Source: Bacillota bacterium
Lineage (GTDB): Bacteria; Bacillota; DTU030
Direction of reading: 5' to 3'
Assembly (NCBI GenBank): GCA_012518435.1
Contig: JAAYSG010000001.1
Location: 1-40,184, forward strand
Length of the DNA stretch: 40,184 nucleotides
Shown here in pieces: positions 9,193 through 19,125 of this stretch; the stretch's first letter is position 1, and the number at the start of each line of letters is the position of its first letter. The position numbers and the translations under genes are program-made. Under the pieces are notes generated by a model. It saw only the letters and a program-made list of their open reading frames with translations, made no database searches and was not told where the DNA came from.

Positions 9193-11253
9193 ATGCCGGC
9201 TGAGATTAACCTTGGGAGCAGCCTAGAAAGACTAGCCGGAATAGGTCGGCGACGCAGCCAACTTTTCCAACAGTTGGGGATTAATACCATCGGTGATTTA
9301 CTATTTTATTTTCCTTGGCGATGGGAAGATAGAAGTGTACAGGAGGGGATAAACAGCCCCAGCCCCGGCACTAAGGCAACGGTCCGGGGCTGGTTGACTG
9401 GTTGGGAAGAAAGGCGCCCACGTCCGGGTATGACAATCACGAAATTCTTTCTGCAAACTGAAAAGGCTAGAATTGGGCTAGTATTTTTCAACCAACCCTT
9501 CCGTAAGGCGCAGCTGGGCCGAGGTCGGGAAATAATTGCAACTGGCAAGGTGGAAATGCGTCTTGGTCAATTGCAGATGAATAATCCGGAAATAGAAATG
9601 GCTAGCCTTGATAGTGGCCTTCATTGGGGACGCATTGTACCCATTTACCCCGTTTGCAGAGGTCTCTCCCCCCGGTTGCTGCGTTCTACCGTATATAGGG
9701 CCATGGAAACCTGTGGTAACATGATACGGGAAATTATACCCCCACCCATTCGAAAGGGCCAACAATTACTTTCCCGGGCCGCCGCCATTAAGGAAATTCA
9801 CTTTCCCACCGACTGGGAAAGCCTGCGCAAAGCCCGGCGCACCCTTGCCTTTGAGGAGCTTTTTTTATTACAGCTAGGAATATTGCAGCCTTCTAAGGAC
9901 GTCAGCGGCATTGTCCATCAAGCCCATGGAGAGCTAGTAGGGAAATTCCTAACTAATTTACCCTTCCAGCTAACCGGGGCTCAGAAACGCGCTATTGCCG
10001 AGTTGACCCGGGATATGGAAGGAACTCAGCCAATGAATAGGCTTCTGCAGGGGGATGTGGGGTCGGGTAAAACTATAATTGCCGCCTTCGCCCTGGTTAA
10101 ATCCGTTGAAAGTGGCCATCAAGGTGTACTTATGGTGCCTACGGAAATTCTGGCCGAGCAGCATTATCTAAACCTCCGCCAGCTACTTGCCCCCCTAAGG
10201 ATAAATGTGGCCCTTTTATCTGGTTCCATTAGCGGTAAGGTGAGGGAGGAAACGGAGGAAGACATCAAATGCGGAAAAGCCCAGGTAATAGTCGGTACCC
10301 ACGCCCTCATCCAGGAAGGTGTTGATTTTGCTAATTTGGGTCTGGTGGTCATTGATGAACAACACCGCTTTGGGGTTTCCCAGCGTTCCCACCTTTTAAA
10401 AAAGGGACACAGTTGTGACCTTCTAACTATGACGGCTACACCTATTCCCCGGACACTGGCCTTGGTGTTCTACTCGGAACAAAATATTACGGTTTTAGAC
10501 GAACTTCCACCGGGTCGACAGCCCATCAAAACATATTGGGTGGGGGAAAATGCCCGTCACAAGGTCTATGATTTTTTACGCCAAAGGGTGATGGAGGGTA
10601 GACAAGCCTATATTGTCTGTCCCCTAATTGAGGAATCAGATAAACTGAAGGTCAGGGCTGCAACCGAACTAAAGGCCGACCTGCAAGAAAAGGTATTTCC
10701 CGACTTTAGGTTAGGCCTCATACATGGCAGGTTGAGATTGGAAGAGAAGGAAGAAGTTATGGGGAAATTTCGGGATGGAGATATAGATATCCTCGTAACA
10801 ACCACTGTCATTGAAGTGGGTATAGATGTGGCAAATGCCACCCTAATCGTTATAGAAAATGCGGAAAGATTTGGCCTGGCCCAACTACATCAACTGAGGG
10901 GGAGGGTAGGGCGGGGGACACATGATTCATACTGTTTTCTTCTGGGCTCCCCCACAAGCCAAGAGGGGATTCAGCGCCTCAAGGCCATGACGGCAACGAG
11001 CGATGGCTTTCATCTGGCGGAAACGGATTTGAATTTGCGGGGGCCGGGCCAGTTACTTGGGACCCGGCAAAGCGGACTAGCAGAACTGAAGATCGCCAAC
11101 TTAAAGGATGATATGGCACTTTTGTTAGAGGCCCGACGGGAGGCCTCCGCCATTCTAAACCGGGATCCAAACCTGACGGATCCGGCACATAATGGTTTAA
11201 GAAAATCCCTGGAGGAATTATTTGGTCCCAACTGGCAGGACAGGCAGGCATAA
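9193..11253 (+). CDS. recG: ATP-dependent DNA helicase RecG
   Basis: GDVGSGKT, DEQHRFGV, TATPIPRTLAL, QLRGRVGRG motifs and N-terminal wedge domain; 686 aa. Confidence 0.97.
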   Translation: MPAEINLGSSLERLAGIGRRRSQLFQQLGINTIGDLLFYFPWRWEDRSVQEGINSPSPGTKATVRGWLTGWEERRPRPGMTITKFFLQTEKARIGLVFFNQPFRKAQLGRGREIIATGKVEMRLGQLQMNNPEIEMASLDSGLHWGRIVPIYPVCRGLSPRLLRSTVYRAMETCGNMIREIIPPPIRKGQQLLSRAAAIKEIHFPTDWESLRKARRTLAFEELFLLQLGILQPSKDVSGIVHQAHGELVGKFLTNLPFQLTGAQKRAIAELTRDMEGTQPMNRLLQGDVGSGKTIIAAFALVKSVESGHQGVLMVPTEILAEQHYLNLRQLLAPLRINVALLSGSISGKVREETEEDIKCGKAQVIVGTHALIQEGVDFANLGLVVIDEQHRFGVSQRSHLLKKGHSCDLLTMTATPIPRTLALVFYSEQNITVLDELPPGRQPIKTYWVGENARHKVYDFLRQRVMEGRQAYIVCPLIEESDKLKVRAATELKADLQEKVFPDFRLGLIHGRLRLEEKEEVMGKFRDGDIDILVTTTVIEVGIDVANATLIVIENAERFGLAQLHQLRGRVGRGTHDSYCFLLGSPTSQEGIQRLKAMTATSDGFHLAETDLNLRGPGQLLGTRQSGLAELKIANLKDDMALLLEARREASAILNRDPNLTDPAHNGLRKSLEELFGPNWQDRQA

Positions 11254-11279
11254 ACCCTATGGGGAGATTAATTTTTAGT

Positions 11280-12263
11280 TTATTGTAGATACCGGTAGAC
11301 ATCTTCCTCCTTCACCGCGGGATGAAGGGCAATGTTGAGGGCTCCGGATAGGATTTGGGAGAGGTTAAGTATTAAAAAATCTATTTCCTTAGGGGTAACA
11401 TGAAGATCCCCTAGTTCAGGACCAAGGACAGCCTTTATGGTTTGGCGTTTGTCGGCGGTCCCCAGCTTGCCGATAAGCCCCAAATCTATCTCCCCCTTCA
11501 TTTGTCCCAATAATGTTTCAATAACATCGTAGGCTATGTTGGAGGCATGGACTACAGTGGGAACCCCAATGGCAATAATGGGAACACCCATTGTTTCCTT
11601 GGTAAGTGCCAGTCTTTTATTGCCTACCCCGGAGCCCGGGTGAATACCATTATCCGCCAACTGGATGGTAGTGCAAACCCTCTCAACATTACGGGCAGCC
11701 AGGGAATCAATGACTATTACCAGATCGGGAGCGACATTTTGAATAATTCCCTTGACTATTTCACCGGTTTCAATACCTGTTATGCCCAATACTCCCGGTG
11801 CCAGGGCGCTGACTACCCGTAGGCCTTCTCCAAGTTCCTCCGGTGCATACTGGGCAATGTGCCTGGTGACCATCAGCTTATCTATAACCCGGGGGCCCAA
11901 GGCATCGGGAGTTGCATGCCAGTTGCCTAGGCCTATAACTAGAACAGCTGCATTTTCTCCTAAGTTAGCCAATTCTTTTAGCTTATTAGCCAAGATTTGA
12001 CTAATTTCCTCCTGGATGATACGGTTTGTTTGGCGCAAATATTGGGATTCAATGGTAATATAATTTCCCGGGGGTTTCCCCATGGCTTGGGCCCCTTCTG
12101 GGGAAGTTATTTCCACCCAAGATACACTGGCATACTCTCCCTTGTCTTCCTTTACCGTTACTCCCGGAACGGTAAAGCCCTGTTGAGTTAGAAACTGCCT
12201 GGCCTCCACCGCCAAGTCTGTCCTGATGTTGGAGGCAACCTTGTGGGAAAAATGCCCTGACAT
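11280..12263 (-). CDS. gpr: Spore germination protease GPR (aspartic-type, SASP-degrading)
   Basis: RTDLAVEARQF processing region, VLVIGLGNWHATPDALGP, APGVLGITGIETGEI motifs. Confidence 0.96.
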   Translation of the reverse strand: MSGHFSHKVASNIRTDLAVEARQFLTQQGFTVPGVTVKEDKGEYASVSWVEITSPEGAQAMGKPPGNYITIESQYLRQTNRIIQEEISQILANKLKELANLGENAAVLVIGLGNWHATPDALGPRVIDKLMVTRHIAQYAPEELGEGLRVVSALAPGVLGITGIETGEIVKGIIQNVAPDLVIVIDSLAARNVERVCTTIQLADNGIHPGSGVGNKRLALTKETMGVPIIAIGVPTVVHASNIAYDVIETLLGQMKGEIDLGLIGKLGTADKRQTIKAVLGPELGDLHVTPKEIDFLILNLSQILSGALNIALHPAVKEEDVYRYLQ

Positions 12264-12630
12264 GCACTAACTACCCCCTTTTTTAGTCTAGTTACTTCTT
12301 TATGGGCACCGTTTGAAATAATACCCCGGAGGGGAAATAATTGCCATGAAGCGAGGATGCACCTTGTAAAAGAAGGTTTATGGCGGCCCGGAATTCTGGC
12401 CGCCATTGGGAGAGGAGAAACCGGAGGAAGAGCTTATGGGGGAGGGTTTGGAACCAGCCAATCCCCACACCACTTTCCCTTGGTTCTGTCCATATTATTG
12501 GCAATTAATTCAGATATATACCAATATATCAATGGTATTTTACACCAAATAAAATCCTCCTCTTCTCGCCTTTCCCGGGGAATTATGATAAAATCAATCC
12601 CGCTAGGTATGCTTTAAAGGTGAGGTTGGT

Positions 12631-13197
12631 ATGCGAGTTATAGCTGGTAGGGCCCGGGGGTATGTTCTGAAAAAACCCCGGGGAAATAAAATCAGACCCA
12701 CCGCAGATAGGGTAAAGGAAGCCCTTTTTAATATTATTGCTCCAAAAATAAAAGGGGCGGTCGTCCTGGATCTTTTTGCGGGGACAGGGGCCCTGGGCAT
12801 CGAGGCCTTGAGCAGGGGTGCCGCCAAGGCCGTGTTTATTGATTGGTACCGGGAGAGCATTAAGCTAATTCACGCCAACCTGGCCCTGACGGGCCTATCG
12901 CCCCGGGCTACAGTTTACAGACTAAATATCCACCGCCCCCAGTCACTTAATCTTTTAAAAAGCAAGGGCTTATTATTTAATTTGGTTTTTCTAGACCCCC
13001 CCTATGGTAAGGAAATAACCCGATTTACCCTGGAGAATTTGGCAGAAAGTGGCTTGCTTTTACCCGCGGGAACGGTTGTGGTGGAGCATTCACCGCGGGA
13101 TGAATTGCCGGCCAAGATCCTGACACTGCAATTGGGACAAAGGCGACACTATGGAGACACTGTACTTTCCTTTTATGGCAAGGAAAATAATACCTAA
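12631..13197 (+). CDS. rsmD: 16S rRNA (guanine966-N2)-methyltransferase RsmD
   Basis: MRVIAGRARG, RPTADRVKEALFNI, DLFAGTGALGIEALSRGA, DPPYG motifs. Confidence 0.96.
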   Translation: MRVIAGRARGYVLKKPRGNKIRPTADRVKEALFNIIAPKIKGAVVLDLFAGTGALGIEALSRGAAKAVFIDWYRESIKLIHANLALTGLSPRATVYRLNIHRPQSLNLLKSKGLLFNLVFLDPPYGKEITRFTLENLAESGLLLPAGTVVVEHSPRDELPAKILTLQLGQRRHYGDTVLSFYGKENNT

Positions 13198-13211
13198 TAT
13201 GAGGAGGGCTT

Positions 13212-13697
13212 GTGGTGCTAATTGCGGTCTACCCAGGCAGCTTTGATCCAGTAACAAATGGTCACATTGATATAATCAAAAGAGCCAGCACAATATTTGA
13301 TCACCTTGTAATTGCCGTTGGCAAGCATGCGGAAAAAAACAATCTCTTTTCCACCGCTGAACGTGTTATTCTTCTGAGGGACGCCACCAGGGATATTGAA
13401 AATGTAGAGGTTGATTCTTTTCATGGTTTACTAAGTGATTATGTACGGACTAGGGGAGCAAGAATAATTGTGCGGGGTCTACGGGCAGTGACTGACTTTG
13501 ATTATGAACTGCAAATGGCTTTGACCATAAAAAAGCTTGCACCAACGGTTGAAACAGTATTTATGATGACAAACAATAAATACATCTATCTAAGTTCCAG
13601 CATTATTAAAGAAGTTGCCGGTTATGGTGGCTGCATCAATGGTTTAGTACCGGAAAATGTGGAAAAAGCACTAAAGTCAAAATTTGGTGTGGGGTAG
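13212..13697 (+). CDS. coaD: Pantetheine-phosphate adenylyltransferase
   Basis: AVYPGSFDPVTNGHIDII, VRGLRAVTDFDYELQMA; follows rsmD as in B. subtilis ylbH-coaD. Confidence 0.97.
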   Translation: MVLIAVYPGSFDPVTNGHIDIIKRASTIFDHLVIAVGKHAEKNNLFSTAERVILLRDATRDIENVEVDSFHGLLSDYVRTRGARIIVRGLRAVTDFDYELQMALTIKKLAPTVETVFMMTNNKYIYLSSSIIKEVAGYGGCINGLVPENVEKALKSKFGVG

Positions 13698-13722
13698 AGG
13701 GTTTTGGGAAGGAGGGGACAGC

Positions 13723-14169
13723 ATGGGGATCCCTGAACTTTTTGCTGATTTGGAGGACCTCATCGCGGCCGCAGGACGTATTCCTCTGACGGGAAAGATA
13801 ATTGTAAGTGAGGATGAACTCATCGAAATAATTGAACGTATCCGTAATTCATTACCCGATGAATTGAGGCAAGCAAGATGGGTTATGAAGGAAAGAAAAC
13901 GTATTCTTACAGATGCTGAAAAGGAAGCCCGGGAAATAGTGGAACAGGGAAAGGAATATACAACAAAGTTGATTGACGAGGATGAAATTACCAAACAGGC
14001 CCGTCAACATGCACAATCCATTATCCAAAAAGCCAAAACAGAAGCCCAGGAAATTATGCTGGGCTCCCATTCCTATGCGGAATCGGTATTGACAAAGCTG
14101 GAGGACCTTCTGGCCAGTGTAACGGAATCAATACAACGGGGCAGGGCGGAACTAAAAAAAGATGAATAG
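13723..14169 (+). CDS. Coiled-coil protein resembling ATP synthase subunit b / DivIVA-type helices, function unknown
   Basis: 148 aa long-helix composition (AEKEAREIVEQGKEYTTKLIDEDEITKQARQHAQSIIQKAKTEAQEIM); ATG 13723 after GGAGGGG, so the ORF-track N-terminus is over-extended. Confidence 0.7.
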   Translation: MGIPELFADLEDLIAAAGRIPLTGKIIVSEDELIEIIERIRNSLPDELRQARWVMKERKRILTDAEKEAREIVEQGKEYTTKLIDEDEITKQARQHAQSIIQKAKTEAQEIMLGSHSYAESVLTKLEDLLASVTESIQRGRAELKKDE

Positions 14170-14200
14170 GGGTATAATCCTGGTAAAATTGTACAATATG

Positions 14201-15550
14201 TTAACGCTTAACCCTGTTCAACCAGATAATGCGAACCCTGGCCCAGTGTGAATGTATTATTGCGACCAGTGAGGGAACCAAAAGGCAGACTCCCATCCGA
14301 ATGCCAAAATAACGGAAGCGGGAAAGGCAGTGCGGCCATGGGGACTGGGGAGTAGTTTGCAGAAAGACGGGAATAGCTATTTTACTTAAAACCGGGGCAC
14401 CATACTGAAAAAGAACCAGAGCCACGGCGGTTGCCAGTACTGCATGCAGGATGCGGGCGGCTATGAAGGCCCCCATGCGGATATCTGTATCTACTATAAT
14501 GGCTGCTACTTGGCAGTGGACGGAAAAACCACTCCAGGCTATTATTCCACTGGCAATGGCGACCCGCTGTATTAAAGGTGCAAGCCCTTGGCCAGTAATA
14601 CTAACAGCAGAACCCGCCAGGTGAGAACCGATGGTTATTTCAAAGAGACCACTTATGCAGGCATCGGCAAGGCTGGGGTGAAAACCAAAGGGGTGCAAGA
14701 GTTTGGCAAAAAAAAGGCCTAGGGCCGTGGTCAGGCCAATGAGGGTGGCAACCTTGATAACCACGGAAAAAAGGATAATAAAGCCACCAACCAGGAGCAG
14801 GGTATTGACCGATTCGCGGATTGCGTCCCCCATTAACCGGCCAAAGGCCCTTCCATCATTTTGCCTGGCTTCATAAAGAGCCTTAAGGGCCCGGGACAAG
14901 ATATTACCCTTTTTCTTACTCCCAGTGGTGTTGGCCAAAGGGCTATCTTCCCGCAGGCCATAAAAACGCAAAACCAGTCCTACCATAATGGTTGAGATAT
15001 AGTGGGCAAGGGAAATAGTTATTCCCACCTGGACTATTCCAAACATACCCACCGCTACGGCACCAAACATAAATAGGGGGTCAGCTGTATTGGTAAAGCT
15101 CATGAGCCTTTCAGCCTCAACCCTGGTTATCATCTCCTTACGCCTTAGTTCTGCCGTCAATACCGCCCCGATGGGATAGCCAGAGGCTAACCCCATGGCC
15201 ATGACAAAGGCCCCAGCCCCGGGGATGTTGAAAACAGGGCGCATGAAGGGTTCCAATAAGACACCAAGAAAATGAACCACCCCCAAACCCATAAGCACCT
15301 GCCCGGCTATAAAAAAGGGCAGAAGGGCGGGAAATACAATCTCAAACCAGACCTGTAATCCCTGGGCGGCGGCCTCAAAGGAAATATCCGGGTATTTGAC
15401 CATACACACTGTCAAAACCACAGCCCCCAGGGCCATAATATAGACCACAAAATATTTTTTCAGGCGGCCTGTTTTTTTCCCCACACCAAGAACCCTCCTA
15501 CCGGGTCCGTAACCCGGGCGATAATTTGCCATCTGCCAATTACATTTCAT
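14201..15550 (-). CDS. ylbJ: Sporulation integral membrane protein YlbJ (nucleoside-recognition/Gate fold)
   Basis: Polytopic protein, FPALLPFFIAGQVLMGLGVVHFLG, MGLASGYPIGAVLTAELRRK, FTNTADPLFMFG; neighbours coaD and patatin gene as in B. subtilis. Confidence 0.92.
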   Translation of the reverse strand: MKCNWQMANYRPGYGPGRRVLGVGKKTGRLKKYFVVYIMALGAVVLTVCMVKYPDISFEAAAQGLQVWFEIVFPALLPFFIAGQVLMGLGVVHFLGVLLEPFMRPVFNIPGAGAFVMAMGLASGYPIGAVLTAELRRKEMITRVEAERLMSFTNTADPLFMFGAVAVGMFGIVQVGITISLAHYISTIMVGLVLRFYGLREDSPLANTTGSKKKGNILSRALKALYEARQNDGRAFGRLMGDAIRESVNTLLLVGGFIILFSVVIKVATLIGLTTALGLFFAKLLHPFGFHPSLADACISGLFEITIGSHLAGSAVSITGQGLAPLIQRVAIASGIIAWSGFSVHCQVAAIIVDTDIRMGAFIAARILHAVLATAVALVLFQYGAPVLSKIAIPVFLQTTPQSPWPHCLSRFRYFGIRMGVCLLVPSLVAIIHSHWARVRIIWLNRVKR

Positions 15551-15761
15551 AAAGATTATATTGCCCCGAGATTATTATTATGCCAGCAGATGGGGTCAAA
15601 TCCGCACAATACCGGCCCGTACCCTCCAAAGGAGGCCAGAAGCTGTAAATTATATCCCGCTCATTGGGCGGGATCTTGACCCACTATTTGTTGTTTCGGG
15701 GGCCCTGTCAATTTGCTAAATACCGCGGTAGGGCACCCCAACATGGCGGGGGGAAAGAAAA

Positions 15762-16541
15762 ATGAGCTTGGGCGAAACAAAAATTGGTCTGGCGCTGGGT
15801 GCCGGCGCACTGCGGGGCTTATGTCATCTGGGGATACTACAGGTTCTTGAGGAAGAAAACATCCCCATCAGCTTTATTGCCGGCACAAGCATTGGTGCCG
15901 TTATTGGAGCCTTATTTGCCGCGAAGAAGGATATAGAAATGTTAATTGCCATTACTAAGCATCTTCGCCTACGGCATCTGGTTGATCCGGCTTTATCAAG
16001 GAGGGGGCTTATCCAGGGGAAAAAAATAACAGAGCTTTTGCACCTGTTTTTGGGAGACATTACCTTTGCCCAACTTCATACTCCCTTGGCCGTCATAGCA
16101 ACCGATCTCCAGAGGGGAAGGGAAGTTGTTTTGCAAAAGGGTTGTGTTGTTGAGGCGGTGAGAGCCAGTATAAGCATACCCGGAATATTTACACCCATTA
16201 TTAAGGAAGAGCAAATATTGGTAGACGGTAACCTAGTCAACAGGGTGCCTATAGATACAGTGCGTAAAATGGGGGCGGAAAAGGTCATCGGTGTCAATAT
16301 TGTCCTTCCGCCCTTTACTCAACAACGTTTAAATAACATGGCAGATATAATTCTCCAATCATTTGACATCATGCAGCTTCAGGCTTCATCCTGCCAAAGT
16401 CAGCTGGCAGATGTCCTCATCGAACCCGATGTGGCCACCTTCAGCCCTGCCCGGTTGGATGGAGCGGACAAGTGTATTGGGGAAGGGGCTGCTGCTGCCC
16501 GCCGGGCCCTCCCCCAGATAAGAGCCCTTCTTAAGGCCTAG
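15762..16541 (+). CDS. Patatin-like phospholipase family protein (YlbK/RssA-like)
   Basis: GLALGAGALRGLCHLGIL oxyanion region, GTSIG serine hydrolase motif, DGNLVNRVP Asp motif. Confidence 0.94.
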   Translation: MSLGETKIGLALGAGALRGLCHLGILQVLEEENIPISFIAGTSIGAVIGALFAAKKDIEMLIAITKHLRLRHLVDPALSRRGLIQGKKITELLHLFLGDITFAQLHTPLAVIATDLQRGREVVLQKGCVVEAVRASISIPGIFTPIIKEEQILVDGNLVNRVPIDTVRKMGAEKVIGVNIVLPPFTQQRLNNMADIILQSFDIMQLQASSCQSQLADVLIEPDVATFSPARLDGADKCIGEGAAAARRALPQIRALLKA

Positions 16542-16570
16542 GAAGCAAATCTTGCCCAGCCCCCTGGAAA

Positions 16571-17863
16571 CTACTCAATTATAACCATGGGGTGGGTATA
16601 ATCTTGACCTCCCTTCCTCTCACCGTGGCTGGGATATGCCAGGACATAGAGGTCGGTGGCTAAGGTTTCCAATTCCCACATCCGGGCGGCCCGTTTTGAA
16701 TTGCATATAAGGGCCCCAAGATGGCGGGCAGGTCTTGTCACCAAGGGCAGGGAGGCCTTTTTTTTGATGGCGGGAAGTAACTGTCTACCATGGGGGGAGA
16801 AGCCCAATGGGCGTAGGTAGCAAGGTTTGCTTTGGGGCGAGAAGTCCTTGGCATCCTCCCTTGTCATATTTAACAACAAATGTATAAGCAACCTTTGCAG
16901 GTGGGCTTGGGTGTACCGTTTGGTTTTCACCTTTGCCAATAAGCATTCAATGGTACCACAGGAATTAGCTGCACGCTTCAGGCGGTTTTCCAAACCCTCC
17001 CTAATGCCGGCAATTTGCCCCAAAGCCGAAGAAGGGGTCCGCCGGATAAGGTTAATAATTTGGGCTTGGTAGGAATTGAGAAAGATGGGGGCCCGGCCAG
17101 CATCTATTTCCCCTTGCAAAATCCCCCAGGGTTTTTGCGGCATGACTCGGGGTAATTTCACCCGCCAATCATGAGCCTGTAAGGCGGACCTAATGGCTCT
17201 GGCACTGGCAAGCATAGTTTTACCTATGTTTTCTTCGTGGTATCCAGCCCCCAAACGGGGAATGGTTATAGGCCGAATATTACTTTGAGACCGCAGGAGG
17301 GCCTGTAGGTATTCCAAGGCCAAAATATTATTGGGGTGGCGAAGAAGGGAATACACCTGCTGGCTTGAAAGGTGTTCTAAGCCGGGGATTCCTCCCCGCC
17401 GCTGAATGTCCATAAGGCTATTGGCCCGGGCGGCGGGAAAGGGTAACCCAGAATTTAAATAGGTTCTTAACTTCCTTTGGTAATCCCGCCCTTCCCCAAG
17501 TAAAAAATGAGCTAGACCTTCTAACTCCGAAATTTTTCCGTGCTCACTACCAAATACAAGATAATCAACCACCCCGGTGGCGGCCAATAGTTGTACTGCA
17601 CCGCTGGCAAACCCCTGGGCATGCTGGGTAGCATAGACCACCGGCAACTCTAATACAATATCAACTCCTTCTGCTAGGGCCATCCTGGTTCGGGCCCATT
17701 TATTTGCTATTGCAGGTTCACCCCGTTGGGTAAAATTGCCACTTAGAACACTAATTATACAATCTGCCCCTGTTAAACGACGCGTTATTTTTAAATGGTA
17801 CCCATGCCCCTTGTGAAAGGGATTGTATTCGGCGATTACCCCCGCCACCTGCAACTGGATCAC
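16571..17863 (-). CDS. tmcAL: tRNA(Met) cytidine acetate ligase TmcAL (YlbM)
   Basis: GVIAEYNPFHKGHGYHL nucleotidyltransferase motif, SGNFTQRGEPA, ELPVVYATQHAQGFASGAV. Confidence 0.94.
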   Translation of the reverse strand: MIQLQVAGVIAEYNPFHKGHGYHLKITRRLTGADCIISVLSGNFTQRGEPAIANKWARTRMALAEGVDIVLELPVVYATQHAQGFASGAVQLLAATGVVDYLVFGSEHGKISELEGLAHFLLGEGRDYQRKLRTYLNSGLPFPAARANSLMDIQRRGGIPGLEHLSSQQVYSLLRHPNNILALEYLQALLRSQSNIRPITIPRLGAGYHEENIGKTMLASARAIRSALQAHDWRVKLPRVMPQKPWGILQGEIDAGRAPIFLNSYQAQIINLIRRTPSSALGQIAGIREGLENRLKRAANSCGTIECLLAKVKTKRYTQAHLQRLLIHLLLNMTREDAKDFSPQSKPCYLRPLGFSPHGRQLLPAIKKKASLPLVTRPARHLGALICNSKRAARMWELETLATDLYVLAYPSHGERKGGQDYTHPMVIIE

Positions 17864-17944
17864 CCCCCCTACTTACTTTCTTTAGCGGGGTCTTTCTTCC
17901 TGCTCCCGATTTGTCCATTTCTTAACAAACAAAGCAGGATATTT

Positions 17945-17973
17945 CATTCCTTTGTCGAAGGAAAAAAGGAATG
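17945..17973. promoter_or_regulatory. Palindrome containing a Spo0A-box-like sequence
   Basis: CATTCCTTT-GTCGAAGGAAA-AAAGGAATG, perfect 9-bp arms; contains TTTGTCGAA (0A box core TGTCGAA at 17953-17959). Confidence 0.4.
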
Positions 17974-18101
17974 TTTACCTAGCAGGTATATTTTATTTAA
18001 CTAAAGGGGGAGAAATACATCATGCACATCCCGTAGCGCCGAAAGGGGCTTGGAAAAAAGGTTAAGGGCCTTCTATACATTAATTTTACCAAGGGGGTTT
18101 T

Positions 18102-19103
18102 ATGGAAATGGATCTATTGGCACAAATTAAAAACAAGGCGCGGGAATGTAAAAAGACCATTGTTTTGCCAGAGGCAACAGAAGAAAGAATGATAAGGGCG
18201 GTACCCATTGTTGCGGCAGAGGGCCTCGCAGATCTTATTCTTTTGGGCAATCCCACAGACATCCTTTCCACGGCACAAGGTTTGGATATTGATATTAGTA
18301 ACGCCAAGATTGTAGAACCGTCAGGGTCGCCAAAGTTTGATGACTATAGCAAGCTACTCTACGACCTTCGGCGTCATAAGGGACTCTCCCAGGAAAAAGC
18401 CCGTGAATTAACCTCTAACCCCATGTATTATGCTGCCCTGATGGTTAAAGAGGGAGATGCCGATGGATTTGTGGCGGGCTCTGTCCATACCACGCCTGAT
18501 GTTTTTCGGCCAGCATTACAAATAATAAGAACTGCCCCCAACATCTCCGTTGTCTCCAGTTCCTTTATCATGATTGTTCCCGATTGCACCTGGGGGCATA
18601 ATGGCATGTTTGTTTTTGCCGATTGTGCCCTAAATCCAGATCCCACTGCGGAACAATTGGCTGAAATTGCCATAGCCACGGCCCAGACGGCAAAATCCCT
18701 GGTCGGGGTGGAGCCCAAGGTGGCCATGCTTTCCTTTTCCACCAAGGGTAGCGCCCAACATCCCCATGCCCAAAAAGTGGTGGAAGCAACTAATCTAGTA
18801 AGGGAAAAGGCCCCCGACCTTCTAGTTGATGGGGAACTGCAGTTGGACTCTGCAATTGTTCCAGCCATTGGCCAGCAAAAGGCCCCAGATAGTGCAATTG
18901 CAGGACAGGCCAATGTTTTGGTCTTCCCAGAACTGCAGTCTGGCAATATTGGCTACAAGTTGGTGGAAAGATTAGCCAAGGCCAAGGCGGTGGGACCGGT
19001 TACCCAGGGGATGGCAAAACCGGTGAATGATCTTTCTCGGGGATGTTCCGTGGATGATATTGTGAACGTAATTGCAATTACAGCCGTTCAAGCTCAGGCT
19101 TAG
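18102..19103 (+). CDS. pta: Phosphate acetyltransferase
   Basis: [51 protein letters not shown]; next to ackA. Confidence 0.96.
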   Translation: MEMDLLAQIKNKARECKKTIVLPEATEERMIRAVPIVAAEGLADLILLGNPTDILSTAQGLDIDISNAKIVEPSGSPKFDDYSKLLYDLRRHKGLSQEKARELTSNPMYYAALMVKEGDADGFVAGSVHTTPDVFRPALQIIRTAPNISVVSSSFIMIVPDCTWGHNGMFVFADCALNPDPTAEQLAEIAIATAQTAKSLVGVEPKVAMLSFSTKGSAQHPHAQKVVEATNLVREKAPDLLVDGELQLDSAIVPAIGQQKAPDSAIAGQANVLVFPELQSGNIGYKLVERLAKAKAVGPVTQGMAKPVNDLSRGCSVDDIVNVIAITAVQAQA

Positions 19104-19125
19104 TCAACAAAGGGAGGTAACTTCA

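Noticed and set aside
12264-12330. Possible sigma-F/sigma-G promoter for gpr on the minus strand (GTATTA...CATAAAG)
   Set aside because: Partial matches to both consensus elements with uncertain spacing; not distinguishable from chance by eye.
12357-12617. 86-aa ORF in the gpr-rsmD gap
   Set aside because: No recognisable domain; runs through the 9-bp hairpin and up to the rsmD RBS region; looks fortuitous.
18428-18946. 172-aa antisense ORF opposite pta
   Set aside because: Shadow ORF in a clearly coding Pta gene.
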